A stretch of DNA of 64,000 nt from Gemmatimonadota bacterium (GTDB lineage Bacteria; Latescibacterota; UBA2968; GCA-2709665), in the NCBI GenBank assembly GCA_028874335.1, contig JAPPJY010000016.1:186001-250000 (forward strand). The letters run 5' to 3'. The notes below the pieces were generated by a model that saw only the letters and a list, made by a program, of their open reading frames with translations, had not been told where the DNA came from and did not search any database. Below, one piece after another: positions 44,842-53,961 of the stretch. The position numbers and the translations under genes are program-made. Positions within the stretch are counted from its first letter, which is position 1. Each line of letters begins with the position of its first letter.

Positions 44842-45618
44842 TCAGGATCCCTTTCCATAAACCCGGTCGAGGTCGCGCGTACACGCTTCAAGCATCTGCG
44901 TCAGCGCGAAGAACTCGCTGCCGTGGGCGATCAGGCGGGCGCCCATGTCGTAGAGTTCCTTAACGTGATCCGGGGATGCCGCCGGACAGCCCCACGCCAG
45001 CCCCCGTTCGCCCGCGACGGTCGCCACCTTCCTGATGGCTTCGTCAAGTGTGTATCCCGGTTTCAGCCGGTCGATCCTCAGACCGAGGTCGCCCGGGCCG
45101 ATGAACAGGCCGTCCAAGCCCTCGACGGATACGATCGCGTCCAGGTTTTCCATAGCCAGGGACGTTTCGATCTGAACGACGAGGAAGGTCTCGCGGTTGG
45201 CATCGTCCACGTATGTTTCCCCGCCGGACATATAGAAGTCGGCATCGAGCCCGGCCGCATCCTGGCCGCGGTCGCCAACCGGCGGAAACTTGACGGCGTC
45301 CACCAGCATCCGCGCCTTCTCCGGCGTCGAGACGTGGGGTATCATCAGGCCGGTCGCGCCGTCCTCCAGGTAACGATACAGCCTCGTTTTCTCCGTGGTG
45401 GGCGGTCGAAACATGCAGTCGATGTCGAACAGGTGGAAGTAGGCGAGCATGGACTGGATTTCCCGGTCCGTGAAACAGCGATGCTCCCCGTCCAGCCAGA
45501 TACAGTCGTAGCCCGCGTTCGCGGCCATGCGGATGTACGCGGGTATGAAGTGACCGAGTCCGCAGATCCGTGCCGGCCTGTCATCGCGTATTTTCGCAAG
45601 CAGTTTGCTTTTGCGCAT
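44842..45618 (-). CDS. HpcH/HpaI-type class II aldolase
   Basis: The 258-residue protein has CIWLDGEHRCFTDREI with the catalytic His, MIPHVSTPEKAR, LVVQIETSLAMENLD with the metal Glu, and LFIGPGDLGLRI with the metal Asp. Such enzymes cleave 2-keto-3-deoxy sugar acids or hydroxy-ketodiacids. AGGAG before the ATG at 45618 fixes the start. It converges on the PhyH gene. Confidence 0.9.
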   Translation of the reverse strand: MRKSKLLAKIRDDRPARICGLGHFIPAYIRMAANAGYDCIWLDGEHRCFTDREIQSMLAYFHLFDIDCMFRPPTTEKTRLYRYLEDGATGLMIPHVSTPEKARMLVDAVKFPPVGDRGQDAAGLDADFYMSGGETYVDDANRETFLVVQIETSLAMENLDAIVSVEGLDGLFIGPGDLGLRIDRLKPGYTLDEAIRKVATVAGERGLAWGCPAASPDHVKELYDMGARLIAHGSEFFALTQMLEACTRDLDRVYGKGS

Positions 45619-45759
45619 ATTGGTGACTCCTGGCGTGTGGATTGAATCCTTCCGGGTCCCTCCAGTCGGATCTTGAGCAACGGGATCGCGAAATTGGATT
45701 GGTATTCGTCTCGCAGAAGTGTATACCATACAGGATACGCGACAGGAACACCAGAGACT

Positions 45760-46090
45760 TCTGATGTGGATGGGGGCGGAGAATCCTCACACGGAGACAC
45801 AATGGGAGAACCGGAAACTGCGAAAAGGCGGGCAACCACAAGGGTTGCCCCTACAAACGCACAATAGGCGCAGGTGTCGGTGGTTTGATTATTGCCTTAC
45901 GCTGACTGCTGATGGCTGTTTTATCTGAACGTTTATTTATGTTTTTTCTTCGTGTCTTAGTGTCTTTGTGTCTTCGTGTGAGTTAATGTTCGAGTGTAGC
46001 TGACTGAGGTTTGTGCTGTTTGCGCTTTGATGTTCGGCCTTTGGTTTTTGCTCTAAGCTGATGGCTGACGGCTGATAGCTGACGGCTTTT
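45760..46090. repeat. Cluster of dispersed repeats in a 500-base gap
   Basis: GGGCAACCACAAGGGTTGCC (45830-45855, arm of the 104-bp element type), GTGTCTTTGTGTC units (about 45945) and GCTGATGGCTGACGGCTGA units (about 46058) lie between the aldolase and Gfo/Idh genes. No gene is seen. Confidence 0.6.
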
Positions 46091-46117
46091 TTTCAAATCA
46101 TATCGACAGGAGATACC

Positions 46118-47236
46118 ATGGCCAAATATCGAGCCGGAGTCATCGGCCTGGGATGGATGGGCATGCTCTACGATCTGGCGGAGCGCATTCCGGACCTCTT
46201 CGAAATCGACGACGTGGACCGTCCGACGCCCGAACTGGACGTCCATCGCCGGTTCTTTCACCACGACCATCCGGGCACCGAAGGGAACCCGACGTCCTAT
46301 GCCGAGGCGCTGCACAGCCGACCCGAGGTGGAACTGGCGGCTGCGGCCGACCGGGACCCGAAACGGCTCGCGGCGTTCACCGAACGCTACGGGATCGAGG
46401 CGACTTACGAGGATGCCGAAGCGATGCTTCGCGCCGAGCGACCGGACATCGTGGCCATTGCCACGAATACGAAAGGTCGCGCCGACCTGACGTGTCTCGC
46501 GGTACATTGCGGCGCGCGCGGCATCGTTACCGACAAGCCGATGTGCCACACGCTCGAGGAGGCGGATCGCATGGTTTCAACCTGCGCGGACGCGGGCGTC
46601 CCCCTCAATTGCGGCGCGATCTCGACGACCCACCCGTCTTTCGGAAAAGCCAGAGAATTGGTGCAAAGCGGTGCCATCGGAGAAATCCGGTCCATCGAGG
46701 CGGACTCGCCATTCGCGCAACATCAGAACTGGTCGTTTTTCCTGGATAGCGCCCCTGCCTGGGTCTCGGGCATCGGAGACCTCCCTCGACGCGGAGCGGG
46801 CTCCGACGAGTTCGACGGTCCCGGCGGAAGCGATGAGTTCAGGGGCCAGGGAATCATGGTCACGGCGGACGAGACGGTGGTGCATTTTCGGGCGGGAGCG
46901 CCGGGGGTCCGGCTGGAGGGGAGCACGGGAGAGATCGAGTTCACGGACCGTCGGTGGCGGCTGAGACAGCAGTTGGAGACAACCGGCAATGTTCGCGTGG
47001 AGATGCCGTGGCCGGAGCCGCAGTTCGTGCATCCTTACGGCGCTGTCTACTCGCTGAACGACGTGATCGACTGCATGGAAGGTCGCCTGGACGAGCCGAA
47101 GAACTCGGGCCGGCGGATTGCCGTGGCCCTGGAAGTCGAGATCGCGCTGAAGCTTTCCTCGGCGCGAGGCGGAGCGCGCGTGGAACTTCCTCTTGAAGAC
47201 CGTTCGCTAGGGCTGAACTACGACTGGTTCCGTTAG
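46118..47236 (+). CDS. Gfo/Idh/MocA family oxidoreductase
   Basis: The 372-residue protein has AGVIGLGWMGM at the N-terminus, ERPDIVAIATN and GIVTDKPMCHTLEEAD, where DKP stands for the usual EKP. The C-terminal domain is typical. A clear AGGAG lies seven bases before the ATG. It is a sugar or polyol dehydrogenase; the substrate is unknown. Confidence 0.9.
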   Translation: MAKYRAGVIGLGWMGMLYDLAERIPDLFEIDDVDRPTPELDVHRRFFHHDHPGTEGNPTSYAEALHSRPEVELAAAADRDPKRLAAFTERYGIEATYEDAEAMLRAERPDIVAIATNTKGRADLTCLAVHCGARGIVTDKPMCHTLEEADRMVSTCADAGVPLNCGAISTTHPSFGKARELVQSGAIGEIRSIEADSPFAQHQNWSFFLDSAPAWVSGIGDLPRRGAGSDEFDGPGGSDEFRGQGIMVTADETVVHFRAGAPGVRLEGSTGEIEFTDRRWRLRQQLETTGNVRVEMPWPEPQFVHPYGAVYSLNDVIDCMEGRLDEPKNSGRRIAVALEVEIALKLSSARGGARVELPLEDRSLGLNYDWFR

Positions 47237-47273
47237 AGAAAGGGAACTGCGTTTCAGATCGTACGGCCGAACC

Positions 47274-48254
47274 CTACGCCCACGGGACCGGAAGAGAGAA
47301 CTCGCGGGCGAGGCCCTCGAGCGACGTTAGCGCTTTCGCACTGACGGGAATGCCATTCTGCCGATAATCGGCCTCTTTCTTCCAGGCCCTCCGCCCGGGC
47401 AGACCCGCATCCGCAAGTCCGGGCAACGGCTGCATCTTCGCGGTCTCGTCCATCAGGTAGTCCATGTCCGCTTTGAACGCGTCAGGTGAGCTGAAGCGGC
47501 TCACGTCCAGCGCCATGTGAAATCCGGACTGATCGGCGCCCTGGAACCTCGTGGTTCGCCGGTCGAACTCGGGCAGCATCTGTCCCGCCAGAGTCCCCGA
47601 GAGGATGTTGGCCACGTGAGACATGCCGATGGCCTTCACGAATACCGCCGGATTCCTGCGGACGTCCTCGTCGTCCGCCTCGAAATGGCTGGCATAATCA
47701 AGCAGGAAATCGGGCCGACCGGGGCCCGCAGGCATCCCGAAGGCCAGCGGCGGGCTGCCCTGGATGGAGCCGCGGACGCCGTTGGCGCGGTCGTAAGACG
47801 GCGCGGCGCTCCGGCCGGAGAGGCTGATGCCGACGAGGTCTTCCTTGAGGGCCATCCGCACGTACTTTCCCGAACTACCCAGATGGTCGTGATAGACCGT
47901 CGTGACCACGCCGACGCCCAGCTCTTTGGCTTTGGCAATGGCCATCTGCATCGCCCGGGTGGCGACGATCATCCCCAGGCCGCCGTCTCCGTTGAGCGCG
48001 GCGGTGGCGGGGCCTTCGTGGAGGATGCGGATGGTGGGATCGGGATTGGCACGCCCTTCCTGGAACGAACGGACGTATCGCGCCACCTGCAAAACGCCGT
48101 GGCTGACCACGCCGCGCAGTTCGGTGTCGATCAGCAGGTCGGCGATCAATCGGGCGTGCTCCGCGGGCAGAGGAACGGCTTCGTAGATTTCGCGTACGAG
48201 GCGCCGCAGGTCTTCCACAGGGACGCGAAGACCGTCTTTGGGTGGGACATTCAT
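47274..48254 (-). CDS. Ldh2-family dehydrogenase
   Basis: This 326-residue second member of the malate/L-lactate dehydrogenase family has GVVSHGVLQVARYV with the catalytic His, and a GLGMIVATRAMQMAIAKA helix. The ATG at 48254 follows AAGGAG. Its AFGMPAGPGRPDFLLDYASH segment replaces the usual nucleotide-loop sequence, suggesting a divergent substrate. Confidence 0.87.
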   Translation of the reverse strand: MNVPPKDGLRVPVEDLRRLVREIYEAVPLPAEHARLIADLLIDTELRGVVSHGVLQVARYVRSFQEGRANPDPTIRILHEGPATAALNGDGGLGMIVATRAMQMAIAKAKELGVGVVTTVYHDHLGSSGKYVRMALKEDLVGISLSGRSAAPSYDRANGVRGSIQGSPPLAFGMPAGPGRPDFLLDYASHFEADDEDVRRNPAVFVKAIGMSHVANILSGTLAGQMLPEFDRRTTRFQGADQSGFHMALDVSRFSSPDAFKADMDYLMDETAKMQPLPGLADAGLPGRRAWKKEADYRQNGIPVSAKALTSLEGLAREFSLPVPWA

Positions 48255-48750
48255 AGATAATCTCCTTGAATGGACGTCGGTTCTGGCCGGCCACGAGAGC
48301 ACCGCCCTCGTCGATGAGACAATCGCCGGTGCGACGCCGAGGCTGCCGGCCGACGTGCGCGGGAAGCTGGACGCGGCGAGCGGGCGCTATTGCGAAAAAT
48401 TGGAACAGGAACACCGGCCGGTCGACGATGGAACCGGCTGAAGCAGAAAAGGCCTGCCGAAGACGACGTATCGAGGAGCCCGCGCCGTGGCTGCTCGATG
48501 TAGCGTTCGGTGGAAGTGGAGAAGCCGTGCTGGAGACGAGATTCAGAATAGAGAGAGGTAGGAAACGGGGATTCTGGATGCTTGGTTGAGCGGGAGGAGC
48601 GCACATTCCTGTCTGCTCGCAGAAGATGACGGATTTGTCGTACAGACTATCCGTCACCTGGAAAACCTTCGCGAACGGACGGTCGCGTTCCATTTTTTCT
48701 CAAGATATCGAACGTTTTATTGACGGTCGACTCGTCGTTTTTATATTCCC
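48255..48750. other. Intergenic, no supportable gene
   Basis: A 67-codon plus-strand frame (48238-48441) and other short frames have no motif or ribosome binding site. The right end becomes AT-rich towards the NYN gene promoter. Confidence 0.45.
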
Positions 48751-48752
48751 AC

Positions 48753-48786
48753 TTGACAGTATATGTCTTCTTCGATATATTGTCAA
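48753..48786 (+). promoter_or_regulatory. Sigma70 promoter embedded in a dyad operator
   Basis: TTGACA (48753-48758), a 17-base spacer and TATATT (48776-48781) form a strong promoter. The same stretch is a 34-base dyad: TTGACAGTATAT is matched, with one mismatch, by the inverted ATATATTGTCAA after 10 bases. A dimeric regulator could bind over the promoter. Confidence 0.7.
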
Positions 48787-48810
48787 AATCCGATTCTATA
48801 TTGAAATCTA

Positions 48811-48897
48811 GGCCCCCGCGTTACGTCACCCATCCAAAGACATGTCGATCTTAGATGGACGCATCTAAGCGGAAGACATGCACGTAATGCGGGGGCC
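48811..48897 (+). promoter_or_regulatory. Large leader hairpin before the NYN gene
   Basis: GGCCCCCGCGTTACGT pairs with ACGTAATGCGGGGGCC (one G-U). Nested inside, CATGTC pairs with GACATG and CTTAGATG with CATCTAAG. A further small CCAAC/GTTGG hairpin follows. It lies in the predicted 5' UTR. Confidence 0.75.
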
Positions 48898-48920
48898 AAC
48901 CGTTTGTTGGGCATCATTGG

Positions 48921-49553
48921 ATGAGTTTCCCCAATAGATATGCAATTCTGGTCGACGGCGAATGGTTCAAGAAGGACCTCCATGGAAAGACGACGAAATC
49001 TCCCAACGCCAGGGACATATTCGATCAAATTGAAAAAATAAGAACTCACTGTAAGTTAAATGGGACTGATCTATACAGGATTTTTTATTACACGGCCGAT
49101 CCATTTGAAGGGACAGTGCAAAATCCAGTGAATAAAGAATCGACGAAGTTTTCAGCCACCTCTCAATTTCTAAACAACACCCGACTTATCAAAGAAATCG
49201 AAAGCTGTTCAGACTATGCAGTTCGACGTGGCCGGCTGATTCATCGTGGCTGGACACTACGACGCAAGGCTCTGGCAAGGCTCGAAGACGATTCGCAACA
49301 TACAGTTGGCGCGAGTGACATCGAACCCAATATCACGCAGAAAGGAGTCGACATGATGATTGGGATTGATATGACTTCGCTTGCTCTGAAGAGACTTGTA
49401 TCAACCGTTGTGATTGCCTCCGGTGACTCCGATCTGGTCCCGGCCATGAAACTTGCGCGCACAGAGGGATTGAGAGTCTACCTGGCGATATTTCAGAAAT
49501 CAAGGATTTCAAGAGATTTAAGAATCCACAATGACGACATACTGACTCTGTAA
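48921..49553 (+). CDS. NYN-domain (LabA/DUF88-like) putative RNase
   Basis: This 210-residue PIN-like nuclease-fold protein has ILVDGEWFKKD (D12), KGVDMMIGIDM (D144, D150) and VIASGDSDLVPAMKLA (D169, D171), the conserved acidic set of NYN domains. Base composition is clearly AT-richer than its neighbours, which suggests acquisition by transfer. The ribosome binding site is weak, and the leader is highly structured with a dyad over the promoter. NYN proteins occur in RNA processing and in defence or toxin contexts; the role here is open. Confidence 0.85.
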   Translation: MSFPNRYAILVDGEWFKKDLHGKTTKSPNARDIFDQIEKIRTHCKLNGTDLYRIFYYTADPFEGTVQNPVNKESTKFSATSQFLNNTRLIKEIESCSDYAVRRGRLIHRGWTLRRKALARLEDDSQHTVGASDIEPNITQKGVDMMIGIDMTSLALKRLVSTVVIASGDSDLVPAMKLARTEGLRVYLAIFQKSRISRDLRIHNDDILTL

Positions 49554-49597
49554 TATCGGTACCGGCGGTTCGTGAAGAAATGCGCCTATGCATCCTC

Positions 49598-49630
49598 AAA
49601 AGCGCCTCGGCTTTTCTCCGAGGCGCTTTT
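49598..49630 (+). terminator. Rho-independent terminator of the NYN gene
   Basis: AGCGCCTCGG and CCGAGGCGCT form a perfect 10-bp stem with a 7-base loop, flanked by A- and T-runs. It could serve both strands, including the minus-strand gene ending at 49697. Confidence 0.88.
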
Positions 49631-49696
49631 CGCGTTTGCCCGCAAAACTGGTTACTGCAACAATCCGACACTCTTTCTGCATTATAACAAATGTCG

Positions 49697-50887
49697 CTAT
49701 GCGAAGTAATTCCGCCGGATTGATGCGGGAGGGGTGCGATCGATGGGATTGTCCGACGCGAGTTCCAAGGCGAAACCGATGGGCGCGGGACCCGGATCGT
49801 CGAAACGTACATTGTATGTCGTGCAGCCCCAGCGGTCGCCGGTCGCGACGGCATCGAAAGCCTTGAATTTTCGCCGAATCGGATCGTACGCGAGCCGCCC
49901 ATACAGATCCAGTTTCAATCCGCGAGGCTTGTCAACCGTCAGGCCGCTGTGGGGATTGGATTCGAAACTGGGTTCCCCTTCCAGGTGGATGCGGCCCGCC
50001 GTGCGGAGCCGGACGAGGTCGGATTGGACAGTTTCGACCGTCAGGCTGATCTCTCCGTCTTTCAGGTCTTCATCCTTCCATCCGTGCGATTGACCGCGGG
50101 CCGTATCGATGAATTGATTCAGGGCGAGACGCCTCGTGAAAAAATCCGGCGCGCGAAAGGTCTGACCGTGCCCGGCATTTTCAGGCACGAGTGACAGGGC
50201 CTCCTCTTTGGTAAACCACGCGAAGTCGATGTTGTGCCGGGGGTCGACGTCGCCGGAGTTCCGCGGAAGGTCGCGAACCGTGACTTTCAGCACAAGGCCG
50301 TTTTCCGGATAGGACCATCCGAGCCTGGGATCGACTGGATAGGTTTCGGAAATGTCGGGCGAATCGCTGCTATCCGGGCGTTTCCGCCACCGTTCGAGGC
50401 TTTGCTCGAGCACTTCCAGGAGCGGGGCGGCATCCCGCGTGTTGATGGACCCCAGCAATTCGCCGTCCGAGGTACACGCGTACAGGCCCTGCCGGGTGGC
50501 CGTGGGTTCGGTGACTCCACCGTAATGGCCCTGTTCGGCTACCTGGCGGAAGAATTCGCCCTTGGCGTCTTTCTGCGTCTGGGTATAGCTGCAGTTGTCC
50601 GCAACGGGAATGTAGGATTCGTTGAGGATCCGGATAATCTTCGGATGGGAGAAGACGGACTCACGGCCCGCGATGCCGTTGTTTCAGACGCAGCCGAGCG
50701 GGTTTCCGTTCATCGCCCAGATAAACAGCGGTCTCCCCACCGAAGCCGCGCGTCGCCGGGCAGTCCAGAGATCGGTCTCCCAGCCGATATCCGTCCACCG
50801 CACTTCCTCTGGCTTTGACCTGATCAGCGAGGACAGAGATTCCATCGTTTCGGGACCGGGTTTCCATTTCTTTTGTCGATCGGTCAT
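49697..50887 (-). CDS. Thioredoxin-like protein with in-frame TGA (candidate selenoprotein)
   Basis: Two frames on the minus strand, 50893-50684 and 50458-49697, are in the same register. The sequence between them is fully open, so a single TGA (50686-50684) is the only interruption in 396 codons. It follows PLFIWAMNGNPLGCV and precedes NNGIAGRESVFSHPKIIRIL, which reads as a thioredoxin-like redox loop giving Cys66-Val-Sec68. The rest of that domain (SYIPVADNCSY, GLYACTSDGELLGSIN) follows in frame, then a ~230-residue C-terminal region of unknown fold. The start is the ATG at 50887, six bases after AAGGAG. A point nonsense mutation is the alternative. There is no signal peptide. Confidence 0.7.
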
Positions 50888-50937
50888 TTCCATCTCCTTT
50901 GCTTTCTCAACTCTCGAGGGTCGAGGTTCCCTAATGG

Positions 50938-51132
50938 CGGGGAGACGGGAGACGTAAGACGGTAGATAAGATCAATGCCGGGTATGTTATTCCTCGTTGC
51001 CTCCGGCACGAGAGGAATCCTCACAGGGCAGGAAATCTCTAACCTCTCCCGGCTTACGTCTCACCAGGTGGTGGTGCGGGGTGTGGTTCTCTACCCTCTC
51101 CCGGCTTACGTCTACCCGGTTTTCTCACCGCT
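50938..51132. repeat. AGACG/CGTCT-rich dispersed repeat, copy 2
   Basis: The block is close to the inverse complement of 8744-8870: GACGGGAGACGTAAGACGG, CCTCCGGCACGAGAGGA, CGTCTCACCAGGTGGTGG and CGGCTTACGTCTACCCGG. It can fold on itself. It lies between the candidate selenoprotein gene start and the SDR gene. Confidence 0.7.
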
Positions 51133-51889
51133 TCAGAATCCCCCCGTTCACGTCGATCGTGGCGCCGGTGATATATGCCCCCATCCGTGACGCCAGGAAG
51201 AGGGCGGCGTAGGCGATTTCCTCGGGCTGGCCGACGTAGCCCAGAGGAATGAGTTCATTGATCCGGCTGCGGGTCTCGGGAGGGATCTGCATGCTCGTTT
51301 CGATGACGCCCGGGGTAATGGCGTTGACCGTGACATTGCTCGCGGCCAGGTCGCGAGAGAGGGTCTTGGTCATCCCGATCATCCCGGCCTTCGAACTGCC
51401 GTAGTGGACGCCGCCGGCGACGCCGCCCGTCTGGCCGCTGATGGATGAAATATTGATGATGCGGCCGCATTTCTGTTTTTCCATGTAAGGAGCCGCCGCC
51501 AGGCAGCAGAGATACGCGCCGGTGAGATTGGCGCCGATCACCCGCTGCCACTCGGTGTGATCCACGCCGGTATAGGGTCCCGGGCTGGACACCCCGGCAT
51601 TGTTGACCAGGATGTCGACGCGGCCGAATTGGTCCACAGTCCTTTGGACGAACGCGTTGACCTGTGTCTCGTCCGCTACGTCTGCCGGAGCGGCGAGTAC
51701 GTCGCCCCGGGCGGACAGCGCATCGGCGACCGCTTTCAATGGACCCGCGTTGCGCGCGACGAGCGTGAGGCTGGCGCCCGCCTGATGGAAGACCTCAGCG
51801 ATGCTCCTGCCGATGCCCCGGCTTGCGCCGGTCACAATGGCGACCCGTCCGGAAAGATCCAGAAGATCGGAAAGGAGCTTCGTGGGCAT
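51125..51889 (-). CDS. Short-chain dehydrogenase/reductase
   Basis: In this 254-residue classical SDR, VAIVTGASRGIGRSIAE is the cofactor site (TGxxxGxG), followed by VDILVNNAGVSS, NISSISG with the catalytic Ser, and VHYGSSKAGM with YxxSK. ATIDVNGG closes the C-terminus. It is FabG-like in layout but probably acts on a sugar or hydroxy acid given the context. The start is the ATG at 51889; the open frame upstream is antisense-like. Confidence 0.92.
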   Translation of the reverse strand: MPTKLLSDLLDLSGRVAIVTGASRGIGRSIAEVFHQAGASLTLVARNAGPLKAVADALSARGDVLAAPADVADETQVNAFVQRTVDQFGRVDILVNNAGVSSPGPYTGVDHTEWQRVIGANLTGAYLCCLAAAPYMEKQKCGRIINISSISGQTGGVAGGVHYGSSKAGMIGMTKTLSRDLAASNVTVNAITPGVIETSMQIPPETRSRINELIPLGYVGQPEEIAYAALFLASRMGAYITGATIDVNGGILKR

Positions 51890-51978
51890 AGCGTATTCTT
51901 TTTCCGTGAAGTCCGAAGATGAAAGAAGAGGCGCGTCCGGCCGTGGCGACTTATACCGATTGATGCCCGCGGCCGCAG

Positions 51979-53898
51979 TCAGATGAACTTTACGCTCTTC
52001 ACTTCGCGGTTGGCCAGGCGGATTCCCCGGGCCCGGTTGCCGCGAACGGGATAGTCGCCGATGTTGAACTCCTCTTCGGTGATTCTCACACGCGGTTTGG
52101 GTTTGAATAACGCCCGGACCGTGCGTCCGGAATCGGTAGTGAGCTTGAGGATGCGGCATCCTTCCGGCGCCAGTTCGTACCCCCGGTTCAGGATGAATTT
52201 GTCGATTTTGCACCGTTTGATGTAGAGATATCCTGTCCTGTTTTCCTTGTATAGAATGTTGTAGACGCGGTCTTCGTCAATGAAATTGCAGAACAGCATG
52301 CCTTTGTCCACGAACAGCTTTTCTGGGGCGTCCACCACGGAGTACGTGCCGGACTTGCGGATCACCAGAACACGGTCGTACGGAGACACATCCAGAATGG
52401 CGGCGCCATTGACCTGGTGGCCCAGGTAACCGGTATTCCTGTCGTAGCGCAGCTTGAGATTTCGCTGGGCGGCTTCCCGGACGTCGACTCTCTGGATGCT
52501 TGCGATCTCGGTCTTCCGCGGGTGATCGGCCCCATATTTCTCTATGATCCCTTCGACGAACCCGATGGCGTAGGCCTGGATGCCGCGAAGGTTGGCGCGA
52601 ACCTCCCTCAGCCGCCTGCGGATTTCCTGCATTTCCTCCTGGGCCTTGTTGATGTCGTAGAGCGATATGCGCCTGATTGGGATCTTGAGCAGGTTATCCA
52701 CGTCCTCACGCGTGACTTCCGCCCTGATGTTCTCCCTGAAGTGTTCGAGCCCGTCGAACACCGCGCGGTAGACGTCCTCGGAGGTGGTCTCCTCCTCGAT
52801 GCTCTTGTAAATCCGGTTTTCGATAAAGATCTGCTCAAGCGTCTTGGCGTGATGCCGGGCGGTCAACCTGCGCTCTTCGAGTTTGAGTTCGGTCCTGAGC
52901 AACTCGACCAGGCGGTCCGTATTGTAACGGATCACATCGGTCACGGTCGTGATCTGCGGCCGGTTCTCTCGAATGACCAGCAGATTCGCCGCAATGGACG
53001 TCTCGCAATCCGTAAAAGCATACAGGGCGTCGACGGTATCCCTGGTATGCACGCCGCGGGCGAGCTGGATTTCAATTTCCACCTGATCGGTCGTATAGTC
53101 GCTGATGCCCGAGATTTTGAGTTTGCCCTTCTTGGATGCGTCTTCGATGGAGGCGATGAGGGTCTCGGTCGTCGTACCGAAAGGCAGTTCGCGCACGATG
53201 ATGCGCTTCGGGTCTTTTGTATCCAGCTTTGCCCGGGCGAGCACCTTTCCGTTGCCGTCGTCATATCCAGAAACATCCACCATCCCGCCCGTGGGAAAAT
53301 CGGGATGTAGGCGGAAGGGCCTGTCCTGCAGGCAGGCGATCTGCGCCTCGAGCAGTTCAATCAGGTTGTGGGGGAGGATCCGGGTGGTCATGCCCGCGGC
53401 AATGCCCTCGGATCCAATGGCGAGCAGAACCGGGATCTTCGCAGGAAAGGCGAGCGGCTCACGGTTGCGGCCGTCGTACGAATCTTCGAATTCCGTCGTC
53501 TCCGGGTTGAACAGGACCTCTCTGGCCAGCGGCGTGAGCCGGCATTCGATATAGCGCGCCGCGGAGGCCTCGTCGCCCGTGAAGATGTTGCCGAAATTGC
53601 CCTGCCTGTCGATGAACAGCTCCTTGTTCGCCAGGTTGACGAGGGCGCCGAAGATGGAGAGATCCCCATGGGGATGGTACCTCATGGTCTGGCCCACGAC
53701 GTTGGCGACCTTGTGGTACTTGCCGTCGTCCATCTCGTGGAGGGCGTGCAGAATGCGACGCTGAACCGGCTTGAAGCCGTCGTCGATGCCGGGGATCGCC
53801 CGGTTCTTGATGGAGTAGGACGCAAATTCGAGATAATATTTCTCGTAAAGGGTGTCGACGTATGCCACGGCATCTTCCTCTTTACCGTTCAACTTCAA
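51979..53898 (-). CDS. parC: DNA topoisomerase IV subunit A
   Basis: The 639-residue subunit performs the DNA breakage-reunion step. The winged-helix segment GFKPVQRRILHALHEMDDG and MRYHPHGDLSIFGALV lead to the catalytic Tyr116 in ASAARYIECRL. The C-terminal part is a shortened beta-propeller-like domain. The sequence style (YLEFASYSIKNRAIPGIDDG) resembles Bacteroidetes-type ParC rather than GyrA. It is downstream of and cotranscribed with parE; the gap is 63 bases. Confidence 0.92.
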   Translation of the reverse strand: MKLNGKEEDAVAYVDTLYEKYYLEFASYSIKNRAIPGIDDGFKPVQRRILHALHEMDDGKYHKVANVVGQTMRYHPHGDLSIFGALVNLANKELFIDRQGNFGNIFTGDEASAARYIECRLTPLAREVLFNPETTEFEDSYDGRNREPLAFPAKIPVLLAIGSEGIAAGMTTRILPHNLIELLEAQIACLQDRPFRLHPDFPTGGMVDVSGYDDGNGKVLARAKLDTKDPKRIIVRELPFGTTTETLIASIEDASKKGKLKISGISDYTTDQVEIEIQLARGVHTRDTVDALYAFTDCETSIAANLLVIRENRPQITTVTDVIRYNTDRLVELLRTELKLEERRLTARHHAKTLEQIFIENRIYKSIEEETTSEDVYRAVFDGLEHFRENIRAEVTREDVDNLLKIPIRRISLYDINKAQEEMQEIRRRLREVRANLRGIQAYAIGFVEGIIEKYGADHPRKTEIASIQRVDVREAAQRNLKLRYDRNTGYLGHQVNGAAILDVSPYDRVLVIRKSGTYSVVDAPEKLFVDKGMLFCNFIDEDRVYNILYKENRTGYLYIKRCKIDKFILNRGYELAPEGCRILKLTTDSGRTVRALFKPKPRVRITEEEFNIGDYPVRGNRARGIRLANREVKSVKFI

Positions 53899-53961
53899 GA
53901 CTTCGGGGGCCAGGGCGCTTTCTCCTGACCCCCGGCATTTCAGAGGGAGCTGACCCGGGTT

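Noticed and set aside
48238..48441. 67-codon plus-strand frame after the Ldh2 gene
   Set aside because: It starts antisense within the Ldh2 start region, has no ribosome binding site and no family motif.
49697..50887. Genome-wide reassignment of TGA (for example to Gly or Trp) to explain the interrupted gene
   Set aside because: TGA serves as the ordinary stop of many genes here (for example at 21219-21221), and Trp and Gly codons look standard.
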